NCBI RefSeq assembly: GCF_014650455.1
Contig: NZ_BMUZ01000008.1
Span: 186,001-250,000, forward strand
Length of the DNA: 64,000 nucleotides
Direction: 5' to 3'
Source of the DNA: Streptomyces xanthochromogenes
GTDB taxonomy: Bacteria > Actinomycetota > Actinomycetes > Streptomycetales > Streptomycetaceae
The notes beneath the pieces were generated by a model. That model did no database searches and had not been told where the DNA came from. It saw only the letters and a program-made list of their open reading frames with translations. Position 1 is the first letter of the stretch; every line of letters begins with the position of its first letter. Shown one piece after another: positions 41,834 through 49,366 of the stretch. A program made the translations under genes and the position numbers.

Positions 41834-42376
41834 ATGCAGGAGCAATGGAAGCCGCGAGAGCTGACGAAAAAGCCACGGCGTGCAAACTCCAACACGGATG
41901 ACGCGCTCAATCCGATGAAGGCTATCCAGAGCACGCTGTGGGATGCGCCGGATCCTGCGCCCGCCAGGCGGCGTCAGGACAAGCCGGTCGAGGCGTGGAA
42001 GGCCAACGATCTCATCGGCCACTGGTCCCGGCGCATAGACCAGGCCCGCTGGGCCGACCACCTCATCGGACACACCAACCGAGCCGGACTCGGCGCAACA
42101 TTCCGCGAGGCCCTGGACAAGGGGCACACTCCGGCCGCGCTCAAAGCGTCGATCGACAGTTTCTTCGCCAACTCTCGGTACCACGACGCCAAGAGGCCGT
42201 GGACCCTGTACCGCGCCGTGCTCAACGACCTCCTGCCCGTTGCACCTGCCGCCGTCAAGCCCGACCCCTGGGCCACGGCTCAGCAGACCGAGGTTCCCAA
42301 GGAGATCACTGAGAACTGGGGCGGCTATCCCGACAGCAGCAGCGACCCATGGGCGGCTGCGGTGAAGCAGCGATGA
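41834..42376 (+). CDS. replication-module hypothetical protein
   Basis: 180 residues. ATG 41834 follows GAGAGAGGACC. A basic N-terminus (WKPRELTKKPRRANSN), then a helical domain (HWSRRIDQARWADHLIG, RAVLNDLLP) and a Pro/Trp-rich end. First gene of the replication operon, coupled by ATGA to the helicase loader. A helicase-loading or origin-binding partner is plausible from position only. Confidence 0.55.
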   Translation: MQEQWKPRELTKKPRRANSNTDDALNPMKAIQSTLWDAPDPAPARRRQDKPVEAWKANDLIGHWSRRIDQARWADHLIGHTNRAGLGATFREALDKGHTPAALKASIDSFFANSRYHDAKRPWTLYRAVLNDLLPVAPAAVKPDPWATAQQTEVPKEITENWGGYPDSSSDPWAAAVKQR

Positions 42377-43050
42377 GGACGGCCGACTCCTCCTACTACT
42401 GGCGGCAGATGAACCTGCCGGGCCGGAACTGGGGCGTCAAACTCGGTGACCTCGATGACCCCTGCCAGGAGCTGATCAACTTCCACCTGGACTGGCCCAA
42501 CCGATACATCTCCCAGCAGACACCGCTCAGCCAGTTCCCAGACGACCGCTCACGCCTCGGAAGAGGCGTCATGCTCTCCGGCGACCCTGGGAGAGGCAAA
42601 ACCACCCAGGCATGCGCGGCACTTGTCTCCATCTGCCGCCGGTACCGAGTGGAGGGCCTCTTCGTGCGCTTCTCCGACTACGTGCAGACCAAGATCAGCA
42701 GCTTCGCCCTGCAAAGCAAGGTCGACAAGGGACTTGGCGGAGAGGCTGCCCTTTTCGAGGTAGAACGTTTCGCCGATCTCGAAGGCCGCCTCTACAGCGT
42801 TCCGCTGCTCGTACTGGACGACGTCGGGAAGGAGCACCGCACGGCATCGGGATACGCGGCGCAGCAGTTCACCACACTCCTCCGGCACCGCCACGACGCC
42901 ATGCTGCCGACCATCGTCACGACGAACCTGCGCGGGGGCGAGTGGGCCGCCGTCTACGACGAGAGCGCCGCCTCATTTGCCATGGAGGCGTTCGACATCG
43001 TCTACATCGAAGGGCCCGACCACCGTGCTCACCCCTCGAAGGGTGCGTGA
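42373..43050 (+). CDS. DnaC-like AAA+ helicase loader
   Basis: 225 residues, ATG 42373 overlapping the previous TGA. Walker A GDPGRGKTT (about 70-78), Walker B LLVLDDVGKE (about 145-154), sensor-like VTTNLRGGEW. Size and motif spacing match IstB/DnaC-type loaders. Directly upstream of the DnaB-like helicase it would load. Confidence 0.85.
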   Translation: MRTADSSYYWRQMNLPGRNWGVKLGDLDDPCQELINFHLDWPNRYISQQTPLSQFPDDRSRLGRGVMLSGDPGRGKTTQACAALVSICRRYRVEGLFVRFSDYVQTKISSFALQSKVDKGLGGEAALFEVERFADLEGRLYSVPLLVLDDVGKEHRTASGYAAQQFTTLLRHRHDAMLPTIVTTNLRGGEWAAVYDESAASFAMEAFDIVYIEGPDHRAHPSKGA

Positions 43051-43052
43051 TC

Positions 43053-44339
43053 ATGGCCCACGTTGAACACAAGCTCATCGCCAAGATCATCCAGACCGGC
43101 GAACTCGGCGCCGCCATCCGCTCCGGCATCAAGCCCCGGCACTTCCACGACCCTGACCGCCGCCACGTCTACGCCTCACTGCTGGCCTACCAGCAGGAGT
43201 ACGGCGCCTGCCCCACTGCTGATGTGGTGGCCAAGGACTACCCGACCGTCAAGCTGCCGGTCACGGTCGACGAGCCCCTCGCCTACCTGATCGACTCCAT
43301 TCGTGAGACCAAGCGGCGGTCGCTGACGGAGAAGGGTCTCACCCTCGCGGCCGAGGCATGGGAAGACGGCGACACCGAAGAAGCGGTCCGCCTCGCGCGC
43401 GAAATGCTCCAGACGATCGCGGACGACGTCCCCACCGGCATCGACTACAACCTCACCGAGAACGGCTCCGAGCGCCTCGAACGCTACGCGCACTACGCGG
43501 AGTTGGACGGTAGCCTCATCGGCCTCCCCACGGGATTCGAGTCGCTGGACAAGGCCACCCAGGGGCTCCAGCCGGGGCAGCTCATCGTTTTCACGGGCCT
43601 GGCCAAGAGCGGCAAGACCCAGCTCGCCATCGCCGTAGCGCAGCACATCAACTCGCTGGGGCACACCGTCCTTGTCTTTTCCTTCGAGATGGTTGCGAGC
43701 GAACTCGGAGAACGTGTCGACGCCATATCGGCACGTGTATCCCTCTCGAAACTCCGCTCCGGTGAGCTGAATACCATGGAGTTCAAGCGCCTGGAGAAGG
43801 CCGTCAACGAGATGGAGGAAAACGGTACCCCCTTCATCATCAGCGAAGACGTAAAAGCCCACACCACCATCGGAAGCATCCAGGCCAAGATCGACGAGGT
43901 GAAGCCCGACGTCGTCGTCATCGACGGTATCTACTTCCTCCGGGATGAGATCACGGGTGAGAAGATGACCAATACGGCGCTCACCAACATCTCCCGTGGC
44001 TCCAAGCAGCTCGCCCGCGCCTGCGGAATCCCCATCATCGTGACAACGCAGTCACTCCGCTCCAAGATGGGGGCAGGAGGACTTTCGGCGGGATCGGTCG
44101 GCTACACCAGCGCATTCGAGCAGGACTGCGACGTCCTGATCGGCATGGAGACAACCGACAACTCCAAGGAGTCCAAGCTCAAGATCATGGCCTCCCGAAA
44201 CTGCCCGAATGACGAATTCCTGGTTGTCTGGGACTACGACACCTCCACGTTTGAAGAAGCAAAAATCAACTTCGGTTCTTATGCCCAGGGAGAGGATGTT
44301 GAAGACGTCGAGGAGTGGTTCGACCGCCGGGCGGCGTGA
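43053..44339 (+). CDS. DnaB-like replicative helicase
   Basis: 428 residues. ATG 43053 (GAAGGG 9 nt upstream) preferred over GTG 43047. An N-terminal helical domain (KLIAKIIQTGELGAAIRSG), then the RecA-fold with Walker A GLAKSGKTQ (about 182-190), VFSFEMVASELGERVDA, Walker B VVVIDGIYFL (about 286-295) and a TTQSLRSK motif. Replicative hexameric helicase working with the loader and primase around it. Confidence 0.9.
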   Translation: MAHVEHKLIAKIIQTGELGAAIRSGIKPRHFHDPDRRHVYASLLAYQQEYGACPTADVVAKDYPTVKLPVTVDEPLAYLIDSIRETKRRSLTEKGLTLAAEAWEDGDTEEAVRLAREMLQTIADDVPTGIDYNLTENGSERLERYAHYAELDGSLIGLPTGFESLDKATQGLQPGQLIVFTGLAKSGKTQLAIAVAQHINSLGHTVLVFSFEMVASELGERVDAISARVSLSKLRSGELNTMEFKRLEKAVNEMEENGTPFIISEDVKAHTTIGSIQAKIDEVKPDVVVIDGIYFLRDEITGEKMTNTALTNISRGSKQLARACGIPIIVTTQSLRSKMGAGGLSAGSVGYTSAFEQDCDVLIGMETTDNSKESKLKIMASRNCPNDEFLVVWDYDTSTFEEAKINFGSYAQGEDVEDVEEWFDRRAA

Positions 44340-45264
44340 CGACCTCATCCCAGGGGACGTTCCCTCCGCACTCGCCGAACTCGGCGTAGAGGTTCTGGGG
44401 GACGACGGCGATAACTTCAGGATCCGCTGCCCAGCCCATCTGGAACGCACCGGCAAGACGGACCGCAGACCCTCCTGCTACATCCACATCCACAGCGGCC
44501 AGTTCATCTGTTTCTCCTGCGAGTGGAGCGGCTCCTTCGCCCGCTTCGTCGCCTACATGCAGGGCACTGATTCGGCTCACGCCAACTCATGGATCGCATC
44601 CCAGGGGACGATCGGCCGAGCCCTGCGCCTGCTCAAGGGCGACGACCGCCATGCCGAAGTCGAGCCGGGCCAGGACGTCACCGAGGCACACCTTGTGCTG
44701 TTCACGAGCCCGCCCGAGGCAGCCCGGCGCCGACGCGGACTCACGCTGGAGGCATGCGAGCGATTCGGCGTGCGATGGGACCTGGCCCGACGCTGCTGGA
44801 TACTCCCGATCCGCGACCCCGACGGCCAACTGCTCGGGTGGCAGGAGAAATCGAAGCGCCACTTCCGCAACTACCCCGACGGCGTAGAGAAAGGCAACTC
44901 CCTGTTCGGCGCCGACGTCGCATTCGACGGCCCGCTCGTCATGCTTGAATCACCCCTCGACCCGGTGCGTCTCTACTCCGTAGGAATCGAGGGCGGCAAG
45001 GCTACCTTCGGCGCCCACGTAAAACACGCACAAATGGGGCTGGCCATGGAACTGGCCGACACCATCATCCTTGCCCAGGACAATGATGCAGCCGGGCGCA
45101 CTGCCAGGAACAGTATCTACTACAAATACCGGTACAAGGGTGCCGCTCTGAAGTTCTGGAACTACTTGAACACTGGAGCAAAAGACCCCGGCGAGATGAC
45201 CGGTATGGAGATATGGGACTGCTTCGATGCCTCCTATTCACCAATCAGGAGGAAGCTCAAATAG
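44296..45264 (+). CDS. DnaG-like primase (CHC2 zinc finger plus TOPRIM)
   Basis: 322 residues from ATG 44296, overlapping the helicase by 44 nt. The zinc-binding part has CPAH near 45 and CFSC near 73. The TOPRIM part has VMLESPLDPVRL (Glu) and DTIILAQDNDAAG (Asp-x-Asp) near 215 and 255. Shorter than cellular DnaG and without a helicase-binding C-domain, as usual in phages. Start uncertain. Confidence 0.85.
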   Translation: MLKTSRSGSTAGRRDDLIPGDVPSALAELGVEVLGDDGDNFRIRCPAHLERTGKTDRRPSCYIHIHSGQFICFSCEWSGSFARFVAYMQGTDSAHANSWIASQGTIGRALRLLKGDDRHAEVEPGQDVTEAHLVLFTSPPEAARRRRGLTLEACERFGVRWDLARRCWILPIRDPDGQLLGWQEKSKRHFRNYPDGVEKGNSLFGADVAFDGPLVMLESPLDPVRLYSVGIEGGKATFGAHVKHAQMGLAMELADTIILAQDNDAAGRTARNSIYYKYRYKGAALKFWNYLNTGAKDPGEMTGMEIWDCFDASYSPIRRKLK

Positions 45265-45273
45265 CCTGATGAG

Positions 45274-46887
45274 GTGTTCACGGGAAAACTGCACCCCTAT
45301 CAGGAGCAGGACGTCTCTCGCATAGTCGAGAGAGGCTCCATGCTGTGTGCCTACAGCATGGGCATGGGCAAGACCGTGCTGAGCATCGCGGTGATGGAGG
45401 AGTGGCTGGCTCATGACGACATCACCACCTGCATGGTGGTCGTCCCCGCCTCCCTCAAGTGGCAGTGGGCCGAGGCAATAGCGCGATTCACCGACGTACC
45501 CGCAAGGCGGCGGCCGGTGGGTCGCGCCCACATCGTCGTGCCGGACGACAGTGCCTGCATCGTCGTGGACGGCACGAAGACGCAGAAAAGCAAGCAATAC
45601 GCGGCCATTCTGGAGACACGGCCGGACTACGTCGTCCTCAGCTACGAGAACGTTGTCACTGACTGGCGTCAGGTACGCAAGATCCGCCCGGACGTCCTGG
45701 TTGGCGACGAGATCAGCTACGTCAAATCCTTCCGGGCCCAGCGCACGAAGAAGATCAAACGCCTCACGGCCGGTCGCCGCCTGGGACTGTCCGGCACTGT
45801 CATCGACAACGGGCAGCCGGAGGAGCTGTTCAGCATCTTCGAGTGGATCGACGAAGACGTGCTCGGCCGTTGGGATTTGTTCGACGGTGCCTTCATCCAC
45901 CGCTCCCGCTCAGGCATCCCCCTGGCCTACAAGAATCTGCCGCTCCTCCACACCAAGCTGACCCAGGCCATGATCCGGCGCACCTATCTTGATGAGGATG
46001 TAGCGCGGTTCATGCCCCGTGTCAGGGAGCGCGTGCTGCCCGTCCGCCTAGGCCGCCAGGCGCTCAGAGCCTACGAGCGAATCGCCCAGGACCTCCTTGT
46101 CGAACTCGACAAACTCAAGGCAGGGGCGGTCGACCTGGCCGCGATGTATGCCGGGCGCTCCGACTCCGGGAACATGGCGCAGGGCCGTGTCATGGCGCGG
46201 CTGTCGGCCCTTCAGATGCTCATCAACCACCCGGACCTGCTGCGCGAGTCGGCCATTGCCCATGACGCGGGTGACGGTGGCAGTGCGTACGCCGCGCAAC
46301 TGCTGGATGACGGTGTCCTTGAGGGTGTGTGTGGGTCGCCGAAGCTCGACACACTGGTTCGGTACCTGAGGAAGCGCCTTGACGCCGATCCGGCTCTCAA
46401 AGTGATCGTTTTCTCCTTCCACAAGGGCGTGCTGCCCCGTATCGCCACAGCGCTCAGCGATTGGGATGCCGTCCACTTCACTGGTGACCTCACCGCGAAG
46501 GGGAAGGCCGAGGCCAAGGCAGTCTTTGCCAGCGATCCCAAGGCGCGCCTCTTTCTTGCTTCCGACGCAGGCGGCTACGGGCTCGACCTGCCACAGGCGC
46601 AACTGCTGATCAACTTCGACCAGCGTGACAGTTCTGGGGCGATGGACCAGCGCAACACCCGCCATGTAAGGGCGAGTTCACTGTTCAACGAGGTCGAGGT
46701 CGTCAACATCGTCACCGAAGGGACGATCGAGGAACGGCGGATGGAACGGCTCGCCGTCAAGCGGAGGACCAACAGCGCAATCCTCGACGGCCGGGGCGCG
46801 GACGAGGACGGCCGCGTGGTCAACGATGTGGAATCTCTGCGCTCCAACCTCACGCGGTCACTGAGTGATCTGCGCCGCAGCGCGTAG
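45274..46887 (+). CDS. SNF2-type DNA helicase/translocase
   Basis: 537 residues from GTG 45274. Motif I AYSMGMGKT near 26-34, motif Ia VVVPASLKWQW, motif II as VGDEIS (degenerate DExH), motif III LGLSGTVI, C-terminal lobe with VIVFSFHKGVL, LFLASDAGGYGLDLPQA and LINFDQRDSSGAMDQR. Common in actinobacteriophage replication modules. May remodel forks or help recombination. Confidence 0.88.
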   Translation: MFTGKLHPYQEQDVSRIVERGSMLCAYSMGMGKTVLSIAVMEEWLAHDDITTCMVVVPASLKWQWAEAIARFTDVPARRRPVGRAHIVVPDDSACIVVDGTKTQKSKQYAAILETRPDYVVLSYENVVTDWRQVRKIRPDVLVGDEISYVKSFRAQRTKKIKRLTAGRRLGLSGTVIDNGQPEELFSIFEWIDEDVLGRWDLFDGAFIHRSRSGIPLAYKNLPLLHTKLTQAMIRRTYLDEDVARFMPRVRERVLPVRLGRQALRAYERIAQDLLVELDKLKAGAVDLAAMYAGRSDSGNMAQGRVMARLSALQMLINHPDLLRESAIAHDAGDGGSAYAAQLLDDGVLEGVCGSPKLDTLVRYLRKRLDADPALKVIVFSFHKGVLPRIATALSDWDAVHFTGDLTAKGKAEAKAVFASDPKARLFLASDAGGYGLDLPQAQLLINFDQRDSSGAMDQRNTRHVRASSLFNEVEVVNIVTEGTIEERRMERLAVKRRTNSAILDGRGADEDGRVVNDVESLRSNLTRSLSDLRRSA

Positions 46888-46899
46888 GTCTGTCCGGGG

Positions 46900-46927
46900 C
46901 CCGCCGTAGGCATATGCAGTCGGCGGG
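46900..46927 (+). terminator. possible terminator after the replication operon
   Basis: A 7-bp GC stem (CCCGCCG 46900-46906 / CGGCGGG 46921-46927) with a 14-nt loop, no T tract. Confidence 0.4.
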
Positions 46928-47047
46928 AGTTGATACCCGCACTCGGCGCCCCTGCCTGACTAGGGAATCTGACCTGCGTGTTCGGTGGAGGGCTGGTGGC
47001 AGGCTCGCGATCCCCAGGCGCGTCCCAACAAGTCAAAGACAGTTGTG

Positions 47048-47075
47048 CAACAGTTGATATGTCGGTCAACTGTTG
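47048..47075 (+). promoter_or_regulatory. perfect 10-bp inverted repeat, operator candidate
   Basis: CAACAGTTGA (47048-47057) and TCAACTGTTG (47066-47075) with an 8-nt spacer. A further ACAGTTG lies just upstream as a direct repeat. The dyad covers the -35 box and spacer of the promoter below. Confidence 0.7.
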
Positions 47076-47081
47076 TAGTGT
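47054..47081 (+). promoter_or_regulatory. promoter for the DNA-metabolism operon (TTGATA-16-TAGTGT)
   Basis: -35 TTGATA 47054-47059 and -10 TAGTGT 47076-47081, 16-nt spacer, about 100 nt before the ATG at 47182. The overlap with the inverted repeat suggests repression. The rest of the 294-bp gap (46888-47181) shows nothing else. Confidence 0.6.
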
Positions 47082-47181
47082 TCTTGGTGTCACAGGGGGA
47101 AGCGGAACGGCCCGACAAGGCGATTGACGCCCAGCTTTGCGTTGCCCCCAGCTGCCGAACACCGAGCCACGGGGAGCCTTG

Positions 47182-47649
47182 ATGGAGTTCAGCGATGCAC
47201 CACTGTCGAGCGAGATGACGGCCAACACAGTCGCCAGCGACTTCAACAGGAAGGCGGCCCAGTGGGCGCTGATCATGGACCGCGTCGCAACGCAGCAGAC
47301 ACTGCTCGAAGCCCTCAAGGCGGACATGATCGAGGACCTCCAGGACTTCGGTGTCCGGGACCACAAGGGCAGCTACGTCCTCGACCTCGGCCGGTCCTAT
47401 GAGGTGGCAGGGAAGAAGTTCACCGGTCTCAAGTACCAGCGCGGCTCAACCCGCACAGCAAACACGGAGAAGGCCGAACAGCTGGCCAAGGAGAAGGGGC
47501 TGGTTGAGCGTCTCTTCCCGGCGCAGCCCGTCTTCGACCCGCAGGAGGTCTACGTCGCCTTCCAGGAAGGCCTCCTCACCGAGGAAGAGGTCGACCAGAT
47601 CTTCCCGGAGAAGACCACCTGGTCCTTCGTGCGAGTGGGGGCCAAGTAA
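47182..47649 (+). CDS. hypothetical protein
   Basis: 155 residues. ATG 47182 follows GGGGAGCC. Helical start (ASDFNRKAAQWALIMDRV, TLLEALKADMIEDLQDFG), then a small beta part (YVLDLGRSYEVAGKKF). First gene of the DNA-metabolism operon. No family recognised. Confidence 0.6.
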   Translation: MEFSDAPLSSEMTANTVASDFNRKAAQWALIMDRVATQQTLLEALKADMIEDLQDFGVRDHKGSYVLDLGRSYEVAGKKFTGLKYQRGSTRTANTEKAEQLAKEKGLVERLFPAQPVFDPQEVYVAFQEGLLTEEEVDQIFPEKTTWSFVRVGAK

Positions 47650-48147
47650 ATGCGCGACTGGGAGCGGGAGTTCGCCGTCATCGCGGGCGGAGAAGCACAG
47701 AAGACCCCCGCCTACTACCCGGGATCATCCCGCCGCATCCGCAGCGTCGACCCCCACACCATGCGCCTCGTCCAGGCCGAGCCCGCCCCCGAAGTGCTGT
47801 GGGACTCGCGGCCCCGCGTCTACCGCGTCGGCGGCCGACTTGAGGAGTTCTTCTCCATAGGACAGCTGGCTCAGGCGCTGAACCGCCAGCCGGTCACCAT
47901 CCGCAAGTGGGAGCGCCTCAAGGTTATTCCGGCACCCACCTTCTCCATCCGTGGCAAGACCGAGCGGGGAAACCGCAGGCTCTACACCCGGGCGCAGGTT
48001 GAGGGAATGATCCGCATCGCGGCGGAGGAGGGCATTCTCCTCCATGAGGGCGAGAGCATCCACATCTCTACGACCGATTTCTCCAAGCGCGTGGTGGCCC
48101 TGTTCAAGGAACTCGCCGCTGCCGCAGAGACCAGCCGCGCCGCATGA
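47650..48147 (+). CDS. MerR-like helix-turn-helix protein
   Basis: 165 residues, ATG 47650 directly after the previous stop. The central part EEFFSIGQLAQALNRQPVTIRKWERLKVIP is a MerR-type winged helix, followed by RRLYTRAQVEGMIRIAAEEG. The flanking N-terminal 60 residues are polar and Pro-rich. Probably a DNA-binding regulator. A candidate to bind the operator upstream of its own operon. Confidence 0.75.
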   Translation: MRDWEREFAVIAGGEAQKTPAYYPGSSRRIRSVDPHTMRLVQAEPAPEVLWDSRPRVYRVGGRLEEFFSIGQLAQALNRQPVTIRKWERLKVIPAPTFSIRGKTERGNRRLYTRAQVEGMIRIAAEEGILLHEGESIHISTTDFSKRVVALFKELAAAAETSRAA

Positions 48148-48377
48148 TCTACCGCAAGCGCGTCACCGAGCGCTACAACATGGGCTCCTACGAGCACATC
48201 GAGGTCTCCGCCGAAGTCGAATACGACCCGGCCAAGGAAGACATCGACGACGTCGAACTGACCCTGGACCACATGCTGGCCCGCGAGCGGCTGCTGGCCA
48301 AGCAGCTCACCACCGAGGACAACTCGCTCGCACACGCACACCCCGCACTCACCAAGCCACACACCAAGAGGAGCTGA
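48144..48377 (+). CDS. hypothetical small acidic protein
   Basis: 77 residues, ATGA overlap with the previous gene. IEVSAEVEYDPAKEDIDDVELTLDHML gives a short beta-beta-alpha pattern. No family recognised. Confidence 0.55.
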   Translation: MIYRKRVTERYNMGSYEHIEVSAEVEYDPAKEDIDDVELTLDHMLARERLLAKQLTTEDNSLAHAHPALTKPHTKRS

Positions 48378-48380
48378 CGC

Positions 48381-49283
48381 ATGGCCCGCACCGCAACACT
48401 GGACGACGACGATGTCTTCGACGAGCGGCCCAAGCGTCGCCGACGCAGCCTCGACGAATCCGACGACGCCGAGCAGCGCCCCCGCCGCCGCACACTTGAT
48501 GACGACAGTGATGACGAACCGCGCGGGCGTAAGCGGCGATCCCTCGATGACGACGCCGACGACGAAGAGAGCCGCCCCCGGCGCAACCGTCGCGCCCAAC
48601 AGGACGAAGGCGACGACGAGGCGGAGGAGCGGCGACACCGGAAGAACGCCGCATCCAAGCGAGGTGTCGCCGGGTGGGACGAGTTCGAGACGACGAGTAG
48701 CTCAGGCGGTACCGACTTTGAGGCGAAGGCCGCGCTCAAGCTCAAGGTGACTGAAGAGCAGCAGCTACTGAAGCTGCTTGACTCGGCGCCGTTCGACTCC
48801 ATGGGTCTCCACTACGTCAAGGAAATCCGCACAGGCAAGCGCTCCTTCCGCTGCGGAGGCGAGGCGTGCCCGCTCTGTGACGACCTCGACCACTATGCCC
48901 GCAAGCTCGCTTACTTCAACGTGGCTGTTTTCAACGAGGACACCAACGCGTGGGAAAACCGGGTGTGGGAGGTCGGCGTCAAGGTCGGCCGCAAGCTCAA
49001 GGCGATCAACGACGACAAGAAGCGCGGACCGCTCGACAAGCCGAGCCTGTACGTCGCGATATCCAAGACAGGCATGAAGACGGCAACCGAGTACCACCTG
49101 GAAACCGTTAAGGGCCGTGACCTCGACGAGGACTGGGATGTCGACGAAATCGACGACCAGACCTACAAGTCCCTCACCGAGAAGCTGTACACGGAGCAGT
49201 GGGAGCACTTCTCCACCCCTCAGGAGCTGAAGCGCGTCGTCAAGCGGCTCCTGGACGACGACGGCGAGGAGGACGACGACTAG
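48381..49283 (+). CDS. probable single-stranded DNA-binding protein (gp32-like)
   Basis: 300 residues. ATG 48381 follows GAGGAG. The first 95 residues are an unusual low-complexity region with RRRSLDE, RRRTLDDD and KRRSLDDD repeats. Then a folded core: KLKVTEEQQLLKLLDS, a Cys cluster (FRCGGEACPLC), ARKLAYFNVAVFNEDT and KPSLYVAISKTGMKT. It ends DDDGEEDDD, an acidic tip like that of SSB proteins. Position before DNA polymerase and the zinc-containing core fit gp32-like SSBs. Not certain. Confidence 0.6.
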   Translation: MARTATLDDDDVFDERPKRRRRSLDESDDAEQRPRRRTLDDDSDDEPRGRKRRSLDDDADDEESRPRRNRRAQQDEGDDEAEERRHRKNAASKRGVAGWDEFETTSSSGGTDFEAKAALKLKVTEEQQLLKLLDSAPFDSMGLHYVKEIRTGKRSFRCGGEACPLCDDLDHYARKLAYFNVAVFNEDTNAWENRVWEVGVKVGRKLKAINDDKKRGPLDKPSLYVAISKTGMKTATEYHLETVKGRDLDEDWDVDEIDDQTYKSLTEKLYTEQWEHFSTPQELKRVVKRLLDDDGEEDDD

Positions 49284-49307
49284 CCGTCTCCCGCCACCCG
49301 GTCGGTC

Positions 49308-49348
49308 AGCCCGCCCCCTGCCTTCAGCGGGACAGGGGGCGGGCTTTT
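49308..49348 (+). terminator. intrinsic terminator between the SSB-like and polymerase genes
   Basis: A 13-bp perfect stem (AGCCCGCCCCCTG 49308-49320 / 49333-49345), 12-nt loop, TTTT end. Probably reduces rather than abolishes polymerase expression, since no new promoter is seen. Confidence 0.9.
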
Positions 49349-49366
49349 CACACCCTGGACGCACCC

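Noticed and set aside
46985..47182. Small plus-strand ORF over the operator region
   Set aside because: It would translate through the dyad and promoter, and composition is not coding-like.
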